From Myripristis murdjan (lineage: Eukaryota; Chordata; Actinopteri; Holocentriformes; Holocentridae): a stretch of DNA of 64,000 nucleotides. The notes under the pieces are model-generated. The model saw only the letters and a program-made list of their open reading frames with translations. It searched no databases and had not been told where the DNA came from. The stretch is from the NCBI RefSeq assembly GCF_902150065.1, contig NC_043980.1:10141054-10205053 (forward strand), in the 5' to 3' direction. A program made the position numbers and the translations under genes. Each line of letters opens with the position of its first letter. The stretch's first letter is position 1. Below are positions 34,547-44,600 of this stretch, one piece after another.

Positions 34547-37500
34547 ACTGCTCAACTATACTGCACATCGAGAAAGAGAACGTCCTATTCAAGCAAAGCG
34601 CTGCAACAAATTCTTATTCTCTCATTTCTGAGATAATGCAGCTACGATCACCAATAATCAGCCAGCCCAGTGTATGGTAAAGTGTTGGCATGAGGCTCTG
34701 AACTCAATGACGTAGGCTACCAGTGACCCATGGTTAATTTTATTGCTCTCGTCACTCAACAGGTAAACTAGCTAATTCACACAATAAATGCACGCTCAGT
34801 GCAGAAGAACAAAAATGAAGAATCACCTGTCACAATTAAAGATACTCCAGGAAAATCAGAATATTTCCATCCTGCGTCATCATTGTGGAATCTGAATGTG
34901 TATTCTGCTGAGTCGCCTTCTGCCAAGTTTTTGATTCTCAGGACGTGGTGGTTCTCTGCGTTGTCATGATACTCGACACGAGGTGCATCATTGTTCAAGA
35001 TTTCAGTATTTGTCTTTCCAGTTTTCATTTCAGTTGTTTTTTTATACCAATATGTAGGTTGGGATGTCTTATCATGGGGATATGAGCAATTACAGGAAAT
35101 GTCCACTGAAGAGCCTTCCAGAGCACAGATTCTCCTGCTGACACAATTCACACTCCAGCAGTTTTGACCATCAGCACCTGAAATGTAGATGAAAGACTAA
35201 AAGTAACAACCCTGTGAGCAAATGAAATCTCACTGTGGTAGAAGATTTTAACCTTTCAGTATTTGTGCATTATGGTGTTAAACGTTCAGGATCTGTTAAT
35301 CTCAAACATTTGTGTAGTTGCATACATCTGGTCTGCAACATTCTGAAACCTGCCAGTTCACATCAGTGAGACTAGATGAGACAAGATATTGTTTCCATAG
35401 CAACAGCTGTCTTTACTTAAGTGTTTCTGTCAGCTTTCTGTTGCTGCATGGTTTATAGCACAACTCCATGCTGCCTTCACAGGACCAGGACATCAGAGCA
35501 TCATTTAAAAAATGTCTCCAACACGGCATTTACTGCGTCAGCTCAGGAAAAAGAATGCTCTCTTCCTTGTTATTCCTCATGGAGGAAATTAAAAGTTTCT
35601 TCCTCTTGAAGGCATTAGTTTCTCCAGTGGTTGAACCATGAAGTCCGGGTTATAGCAGTTGTTAGACATGTATCAGAGGGAAACTCTGCAGTTGGACTTT
35701 CCCTGAGCACAGCTTAGTTCTTTGTCAGGTTTATGTTTATTTATGCCTGTTAGTCTACCTCTGACATATTCATGTCTTTATTTTGCATTGGGGTAAATAA
35801 CAAAATATTTCATTTTAGTTTGAGTTTTCATAGAGCAACTCATTAAAGTCATTGTTTTAATCATCATCATGAAAACAGGATCATCAAGGACCATTTTCCA
35901 TCTGAAAAAGTGTTGAATGGGCAGACAAATACACCGGCAAATGAATAGACCAACCCCATTGGCCATACTTAGGCCTCGCCTTCCAAAAATATAATTTTTA
36001 ACATAATGTCTAAACGATGATGATAACCTCATAAATGTGGTGTGACAAGGAAAAAGACAGATTGTAATAAACAGTGCTTGAGCATTATTAATATTTCCTC
36101 CAGCCTTTCATGAATTTCACATTTCACAAGGTCATACATTACCAAGTTGCCTCATACTCACAGACTGAGGGAGAGCGGAGATCCTCATGATCTGTTGCAC
36201 CACAGTAGTAGCTGTCATCAGAGGATCTGGAAACATTAACCTGGTGATCATAACTGTGATAATATCCACTCGTGTACCAGAGGTATCCTGGTTTGGGGCC
36301 GATCAATTTACAGCTGGTGTTACAGGTCAGCGTGACAAACTGTCCAGTTGTGGCATCAGGAGTCACTTCAACATGTAGCTCTGTTGGTCAGATGATAAAT
36401 TCACCAGTTATTGAATAACACAACAAATGTTTTTAGTTATTTATCCATACGAATTACTTCAAGATGTTCTGGGATTTTTGGCTTTCAAAATCCCATTTCG
36501 TGTACACACTCAGATTTTCAACAGCTCGGTGTTGGAGGAGTATCAGAAAACCTTTTGGCTTCAATGGCTAAAGGCATCTTTGAGCCAACGTGGTGCAAAG
36601 TTTGTTAATGTTTGTTAATGGGTGTCAATACAATTAACAATTATGACTAAACACTAGTGTAACTCCCTCGAAGCATATACAGACACAAGCGGTTTTCTTG
36701 CAACTGAAGGGTTTATTAGATGGCTTCACTTTTCCTCCAACTCCACCTTGAAAACTAAATAGTAACAAAAAACATCACATTAACAACACAACACCATGTA
36801 CAGCATGTATAAGAAACATTTTACCGAAGTAAAATACAGACAAAAACAAATAAATAAATAAATACCTCGTTGGCTGCATGCTACATGAAGGAATAAAGGC
36901 TTTGAATCTTCAGAAGGTCCTTATATCTTCTTATTAAATGTACGAGTCTCTTGTGACCAGCGAAACACGGAGCAAACACCTTGCTGACTACTGCTTGCTG
37001 CTTCCTTAATTACTGATTGGAAAACTCCGGTGTAACTTCAGGTTGTGAGCATAGGTTGTTGCGCAGCTCAACTAAGATATAAAGTGACCTTGACCTTTCA
37101 AAATAAAGGTGTTACGACAGGAAGTGAAATAATATATGAACGCAAATAACTTAAATCACTAAATTATGAACTCTACTTATTATAAACCTGGTTTTAGGTG
37201 AAATATGTAAATGATATTGCATGGACTTAACTTACTAAACCCTAACTTATAAAACATGAACTTAAACATGAATTAAATAACAACAACAGTTACAACTAGT
37301 AAAGCAGAGTGATAGATAATATTAAAATACCAGAATGCTGGTATGCTGTGTGTCAGCACTCAGGGAACGCCTCTTGTCCAATCAGATTGCTCTACCAGAA
37401 CTAATTGCTGTATCATATTGTTTATTGTGGACCCACATTAGTCGACACACAAGCGACACACAAGTGGAGTTCAGTAGAAGTTGATGAAGGGCATAGATTG

Positions 37501-38903
37501 CTTCATTTACCTTAAAACTACATTATTGTTTTCATCTGTGGAACAAGGTAATTAATAGCTGATGTACTGTAGCTCTAACCTCTGGGATATGTGATGGAGC
37601 AGCGCTGATAAGAAGAACACATTCTGCCTCCAGCATAGGTCACACTAAAGCAGGTCGGTGTGACAGAATCTACAGGGAAAGAAATGGCATGCAGTTTTAT
37701 ACTGATGGACTTCACTGCAAGAATTAGTCCCAAGAAAAAGTTTAGGTGTTGAAATAGATCATTTGGTCCCCAGCCTACCAGCTGGAGGTGTGGTTAGCTG
37801 ACAAGCAGCTGAAAGTCTCCACTCACCCACTGAGACTTCAGGGGCTCTGAGATCCTCGTAGCCTTTGACAGCACAGGAGTAGCTGACTGCTTCCTCACTG
37901 CTGACCAGCTGTTGGTACCAGGGAGACGAGTCCTGGTACACAAACAATCCATTCTTGTACCAGATGTAGGCTGCAGGGTTTTCAGTCAGAGGACAGCTGG
38001 TGCTACATATCAGAGTTACTCTCTGTCCCTCTGCTGCTGCGACAGGAGTTACTTTGACCTGGAGGTCTGGAACAACGGTGCAGGAAAAAACTGTAAATAG
38101 ATTAAAATAATTTTCCTAAAGCAATAAATGACTGACAAAGAGCCACTTTACCTGTCACAAGGAGATAAATTTCATTTGACAAATGGCATTCTGGTTTCTC
38201 AGTAGCGTTCATGCAGCAGTATGTATTTTCATCGCTCTCCCTGAGGTCATTGATTCTTAAAGTGGAGTCAGAGTTATTGTACGTTACACGATCTCCAACT
38301 ACAGAGAGCTCTCTTGTAACAAACTTGTCACCATCCTTGTGGTTAGCAAACCATTGCTTGTTTAAAGTGTGATGTGTATCTGAACAGGGCAGATCCACAG
38401 ACGAGCCCTTCAGTGCACAGATGTCGACTGCTTGTCCCAGAAATCCTGAAATAGAGGCTTATGTTAACAGATATAACAATAGATTTCTGTTTCTAAATTT
38501 TTTACACCAATTTAATGGTGACAGCATATTGTGTATTAAAACCATTTTATTCTAACACATGAAGCATTTCATTGACAGTCTCCTCAATATTACCTCTATT
38601 TTCCAAGTAAGTGTTTGTGTCTCATTCAAAATGTACTCTTCATTGGCTCAACATATATCATCAACATATTTCCCCATATTTTAACTCCTAAAATTCAATA
38701 ACCAAGACTGCTTAAACACAGACAAAAGGTCCCAAGAGCAATAAGGATCATGCTGTACAGCAGTAACTGAAAATGTAGCTCAGAAAAATTATTTAACAGT
38801 TGATGGCCATTATTTGAGAAGTGATACGTGAATTCAATCTCTTCATACCTGAGAGGCACAGGAGCAAAGCCACAAACACACATCCAGCTTCTGCCAGCAA
38901 CAT
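32459..38903 (-). CDS. CD22/Siglec-like ITIM receptor, gene 4 (complete)
   Basis: Exons in coding order: 38849-38903 signal peptide (MLLAEAGCVF), 38152-38445 V, 37827-38066 C2, 37580-37669 mini-exon, 36162-36380 C2, 34827-35177 V, 33258-33512 C2, 32837-32927 transmembrane, 32649-32706 linker, 32459-32548 tail. They sum to 1,743 bases, 580 residues plus stop, phases consistent. The membrane/tail module is that of gene 3. The ITIM reads DSEYESIS, so the Y-x-N feature of gene 3 is lost. The second V exon is 27 bases longer and the most divergent of the four. Its F-strand cysteine is missing (EYTFRF where others have EYKCYN), while the B strand gains one (SCNCSY). The second C2 domain also differs most. 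The intron before it holds a solo LTR. It is likely functional, but with an altered fold in that domain. Confidence 0.86.
33101..33115 (-). promoter_or_regulatory. CTCF-like motif in gene 4 intron
   Basis: Minus strand CCACCAGAGGGCACT, the counterpart of the gene 3 site with G to A at one core position. Confidence 0.4.
33560..34445. other. Gene 4 intron stretch not shared with paralogues
   Basis: After the third C2 exon the sequence departs from the other three genes for about 0.9 kb (motifs such as ATGGGTCATGG and GGGTCAAG recur) before similarity resumes. No coding potential or clear element ends are seen. It is probably an old insertion. Confidence 0.5.
34516..34545. repeat. poly-A tract
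   Basis: Run of about 29 A in the gene 4 intron, at the place where the paralogues have poly-T/TTGGTAAACACC sequence. Confidence 0.9.
36658..37294 (-). mobile_element. Solo LTR, family B
   Basis: A 637-base unit with ends TGTAAC and GTTACA, flanked by perfect 5-base duplications ACTAG (36,653-36,657 and 37,295-37,299). A reversed AATAAA lies about 75 bases from the left end, suggesting minus orientation. No internal retroelement region is present. It lies in the gene 4 intron between the mini-exon and second C2 exon, which is about 80 bases long in the other three genes. Intact target duplications imply a fairly recent insertion. Confidence 0.8.
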
Positions 38904-41694
38904 GGCTGTGGCAGTCCTTCAGTTTCTGGCCCAAAAGATGACTGAATGACAATATTTGTGACAATCTTATCAAAATGCTGCATTTATGAATTCACTCCCT
39001 AACAAGAAAGCACAAAACCCATTTGTCAAAATCAACAGCAAAGAGAATGGAAAAGCTGGTTCTGGTCATTGTGAGAGTGGCTGGCACAGAGCATGCAGCT
39101 CTGACGGCAGAGATTCACTTCCTTCCCCTTTATATCATTGCTATTTTAAGTAAAATGAAAAAAAACTGAAGAATCTATGTATCTGTTAACTCTCAAAACA
39201 GATATTTGAGACCTATAACACAGATGTCATATTATGATATCTAAATACTCTGCCATATTTGGAACTGTGATTTGTATCTGTATTTTTTGTCATGTGCTTG
39301 TTTGCTTTTGTTATACATTCAGTGAAGTATTTAACGTCATATGTCTGTCTCTGTCTCAGTACATTCTGGCCACCATGGACATGAGCTGACTGCTTACCTC
39401 AATCAGACACTGATTTCGACTGCCTTCAGGGTTTGCTTTTCACTTCCTCATCTCTACCTGTTGATCCACAGACTCTGTCTCTGTGTTTCCAAACCTCAAA
39501 ATCTCCAAATCTCAAGAGCCATGGCATCCACCCCAAAAACTATGATGCATTCAATGATGGAGAACCTGGTGAATCACAGTTTCATGACTCATTGCTTAAC
39601 AGAACAGTAACAGATTTTGAGATTCCTTTATTAATCTCACAGGGGGAAATTATGCTGTTACAGCAGAAAAAGACAAGGAAAATATCTAAAGATAGAAGAA
39701 AGCTAGGAAAGAAATTTCTCCAAAAAAAGAGTGTCTGGGACTGTGCGTGGCCCTTTGAGTACAGTGATCTCATTGTCATGTTAAAGAAACCAGTTTGAGA
39801 TGATTTGGCCTTTGTGACATGATGCGTTATCCTGCTGGAAGTAGCCATCAGAGGATGGGTACACTCCGGCAAGGCCCAAATGTCCATATACATTGAGAGG
39901 TATAAGTCCCCCCCAATTTTCAGGCACTCCAAAAATGTCCCCCCCAAAAATATTGCTGGAATATATTAACAATTCAATGTTCAGGCATTCCCAAAATGTC
40001 TGCCCCCTCAATGCTGAAATGGTGGTTTTGGCCCTGCACTCCGGTCATAAAGGGACAAACATGGTCAACAACAATACTCAGGTAGGCAGTAGACATCACT
40101 GATAAATAAAAAGCAAAAATATATCAGTATCCAATAATATATCTGTAGTGATTTTCAATCAAACAATCTTCCTAAAAAAGCCACTGAGGGGCAAACGGGT
40201 GACCTTGTTCTGCCGCGTGTTCTGGGGCTAAAAATAAACCAATGTCCAGTGTGTGTCTTTGGATTCACGATCCACTTGTTTATCGTGACAAATGCTCACC
40301 TTAGCATAGGTATTATACAATTGTCTCTATTCAGTACAAACTATAAAGTTTCCATTCATGAACTCAAACATCTGGGCAAACAAAAGACTTCTACGCTGCC
40401 CACAGATACGATCATAAAACTGTTTGCCTCCCGTCTCACACACCTGATTGTCATCATCACCAACTTAACTATATGGACTTCCTTAAATTAATGTGTCATG
40501 CGTTCAATGTAAGAACTGCATGTATACACATATAGTCAGTGTTTCAGATGGATAAAATAAAATAAGACAAACAGGAAACTTCATTATGGCTCCAACAATA
40601 TCATTCCAGTAGTTGCACTGGTGTCATGTTAAACACGCCACAAACACGTGGGTGTCCTGTCCTGTCACAGGTTCTGCTATGGTGACACTGAACACTAAAC
40701 TCACCTGTCATTCTGAAGTGATGTTTCTGCTTTATTTTGACATAAGACATGAGCAACTTAAGCGTCTCTGCTTTTTTTTCTCTGCATTTCCTACCGCCGT
40801 ACTTGTCATTTTCCTGTACAGTGTTCATGTTCCTAAATAGCAAATGCACTTGTGCCCATCAGAGCATCCATGGGCGTGTTGGTCTTTAAATGAAGTGTGT
40901 TCAGGAATATTGCTGGCACATTACTGTCTTGGGGTAGTTGAAATTGATTGCCTGATTGACCAACAAAAACCGCATCTGAACACAGTGGCAGTTTTCACTG
41001 TTATTTTAAGGGTGCATTATCAACATAGTAATGCTCACCTACACAGGCGCATACCAACACACATACACTGTTACACACACAGATATTTGTGTGCTTCACC
41101 TCAATGACCTGTGGTGGTATCCAGCTGTTGCTTTAGATGGTCTGCTCGTATGCTTAGGCCATGCTTTTCACAATGTGACATTATTTTGCCCATTACACTG
41201 GTGTTATTTGGGGTTTAGAACAGTGCTGAAACCAGCCTGCAGAGGGCAGCAGAGCTAGTGTTGCCCTTTTTGACTCAGGTTTAAACCTGGATCTTTGCCT
41301 TTTTTGCTTTTCTCTCATTGCCAACTTTCTCTTTCAACGCAGCACCACATTTTGCTGCTTTAGTGGTACATAAAGTAAACCTGGCATTGTGCTGCATTTC
41401 TCATGTGTAAATGCTTCAGGCCACACCCGTTGCTTCTCTAGCAGATGCTCAGTTTCAATCAGTTAATTATGCATGTCACATGCACAATATGTTGACTGGC
41501 ATCAGTTCGAAAATGTGTATCATCAGATAACTGCAGTCACACAGCTCAGTGGTGTCAAACAGAAAGAGGCTCAGTTTCGATATAGAGGTGAATCTTCAGT
41601 GGCAACAAAGGCTTGTCAAAAAGGAAGTCCATGTGGTTTGTCGACCACAACAAACATCACTACTAAGGACAGGAAAGAAATAAAGAGATAAGAA
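38904..41694. other. Spacer between gene 4 and the V-set receptor
   Basis: The two genes are divergent here, so this stretch holds both promoter sides. It includes a TTTATTAATCTC..GGGGGAAATT retroelement-tail motif near 39,621-39,650. A fish-repeat segment follows at about 39,790-40,030, with GGCACTCCAAAAATG shared with the gene 3 intron at 23,777-23,843. CCTGCAGAGGGCAGCAG near 41,236 is weakly CTCF-like. No convincing gene is seen. Confidence 0.5.
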
Positions 41695-44600
41695 ATGAAG
41701 TCTCATTGGATTATTGGTGTTCTTGTTGGTGAGTAGTAATATGTAGCACAGAGTTCACAGTAATTTTAGATAGAAATGTGGAAAGTAATTTTGTGTTAGG
41801 TAATGTTTCTGCTAATTAGGTGCCTGTATAGACGAAAATAACATGAGCACATGTCCCACACAGGCAGACAAGCAGTAATGTGTGGTGGGGGTGCAGCAAG
41901 GTGATATTATCACTTTCTTTGCTCTTAAATTATACTTTCAGCTTGAATGGTCTCAAAGGAACAAACGAGGATTAAGTGCTTTTATCTGAGGCTTTTCTAT
42001 TGTACTGTTGAAGCGGGAGGAAAAATACACTCTCTTATACTTATACTGGTCTCTACGGTCCTATACTGTTATACCATCCTGCGATCATTAATTAATTCCA
42101 GGAGTTTTGTTGCAGTGGAGTGTTTTACTTTTTTTTCTTGTACCATTTCCTTAATTACCCAGAATATCTTTGAATAGCCCACTTTAACTTGGCTGGAGAC
42201 ATTACCTTGATATCAAGTGTTGGCTATCCTGTGCATGCATTTTATGAAATATTGAAAATGCTTGTAAAAGTGTTGTTCTACTCATTGCTAATGTCTTCAT
42301 CAGTGTGGTTTGTCTAAAAACAGATCATTATCCACTGAATATCCAATACCAAACCAACTTTACAGCAGTGTTTACATGTAGAGGAACAGACACTACCACT
42401 AGCTGTCACAGCCGGTAGATTCAAAAGAGAGAGAGCCTTGAAAGACAGAAGTCACAAAGCATTGCCTCTCTCATATGAAAACTACGCAAATGGAGAGTTG
42501 GAATCTCATCTTAAGCTGCAAAATTGTTTCACTTTTTTGCATTCCTCCAGAGTTAATTTTGATGCGGACATACTTTTGTGCATGTTGACTTAAATTAGGA
42601 GTCTCATCTTGGCAGTGATCTTATTCGTAGGGCAGACAGTTTTTTACATTTGCTTTTACAACATGTCCAAGGTGGAAAAGTCTACAACCAACAATTCCCA
42701 TCTTGCCTAATGCAGGTTTGGATGTTTTCGCAGCACTTATGAGAAGTAAATAAGCGAGTGTCACTTCTCTAATGGTGGATGTCTTGTTTGCAGAGTCAAA
42801 CTGGTATGACTCTTTGATAAATCAGAAATCCGTTTGATCTGCTTCAGCGTCCATCACCACGCCGGAGTTGTGGGCGATTGCAGTGACTGGTCCGGAGGTG
42901 CAACATGTCCAGTTTGGGTCAACAGTCACTCTGGGTTGTGACTTCTCCTACTTGTATGAGACAACCTGGTTTAAACACAACCCACACCTCACCCCGACCA
43001 TGGTCCTCCACGCCAGCCTTGAGGGAGGACAACCAGACCAAGGTAGCACCCAGAGAACTGGGATCTGAGGAAAGCTGAATGAGAACAGTGAAGAAAAAAT
43101 ATCTCTTGTTTTGATAATCCTCAAAATTGAAATTCTCTTGTTTTTTTTTTGTTTTTTTTGTTTGTTTTTCCATCTTAATGCAAAGCGGTTATTGCTGTGA
43201 TTTTTTTTAACTGCACTTCCCAGAGATCTCTTATTGCGGCTACTGCTGTGATGTCTGTACTAGAGTTTCTGCGGGTTGCACCTTTTATTTGTCTGTGTTT
43301 AGCCATGGCGGCTGTGGCTGCTCATACCAACTATGCACTTCTTCTTCTCTGTATTCCAGATAAATGAAAACATTAAATATATCACTTCCTATGTATCAGG
43401 GGATTTTTCCCGGAAGATTCACCCAGCATCGTGTTTAAACAGAACTGATTACAGGCCTGATTACTATTATGTTATTAGTCGGTGATGCAGACTAGCATTT
43501 ATTTAAATATTTCTTGAAATATATGCAAATGATTGGATGGACAACAATGAAATTTACTGATATCTAACTGTGTTTAAGTTCACTAAATTGGCTGGAGTGA
43601 AAAACTCTCTCCTTCTTCCAGGGTTGCAGTCCAGCTCTCGTTTCTCAGGGGAGTTGGTGAACCGTTCTCTGGCCCTGAGGATCAGCAATGTTGAGGAGAG
43701 AGACCTGGGGCTGTATTACTGCATCGCAAAGGTCAACAAGCTCATGAAGGTGGGGAGGGGAACCAGGCTTCAAGGTGAGGGAAATATATTTTGGGGTTCT
43801 TCTCACAGCCTCAAACTGTGTTTTATTGCAGTAATGCCAGCTGTTGACATTTTTCACCGCATCATTTGTTCGATTTTAACCAAAAATGGGTGTAATGTTG
43901 GTAACATTATAAAGAGTTGATTAACAGTTAGTCCAAGACAGGACACATTCATGAAACAATGAAAGTGAAATCTGAAAATTATTTACAGGAGGCCCTCATC
44001 CTGAAACGTCTACTCCACAACTGGGCACAACAACCCTTGGTAAATGATTGTTGTCCTTCTACTGGTTATTTTACGTTAATGCACGTGGTTTAAAGGAATA
44101 CTCTACTACTCTACTCCCCTAGAGTGGTTTGGTTCCTATTGGTAGCATTTCGTGTTAGCTTAGCATAAAGAGTTGATGTCTGTGGGAGTCATTAGCCTGG
44201 CTCCATCAAAGACATGTATTTCAAATCCACATAATTAGTCTAAAGCCAGCTTTGGAGTTGCTGTAAGGTTTATTTTTTCACTTTGACGGAGCTAGGCTAA
44301 TGACTCCCATAGACCTCAAGTCTTTATGCTAAGCTAACATGAAATGCTACCCATAGGAACTGAACCACTGGACGTGTAGGGGAGAAAATGGTATCAAACA
44401 TCTTGTCCCAGTCCAGGTAAGTTGGAAAAGGGTATTTTGCTGAAAATGCTGGAGTATTCCTTTAATGTGTCTTTAACTGAGACATGATTAGACGACAGTT
44501 CCAGAGTGACTGGAGGTTTTACTCATTTCCTGTATTTCCTCACTGTTTCAGATCACTGTAGAAGGTTTTGCAGTATTTTTTTTGTTTCTTTGAGTCAGAC

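Noticed and set aside
43120-43380. Extra V-set receptor exon after 43,042
   Set aside because: No open Ig-like segment with acceptor and donor; the T-rich stretch is intron.
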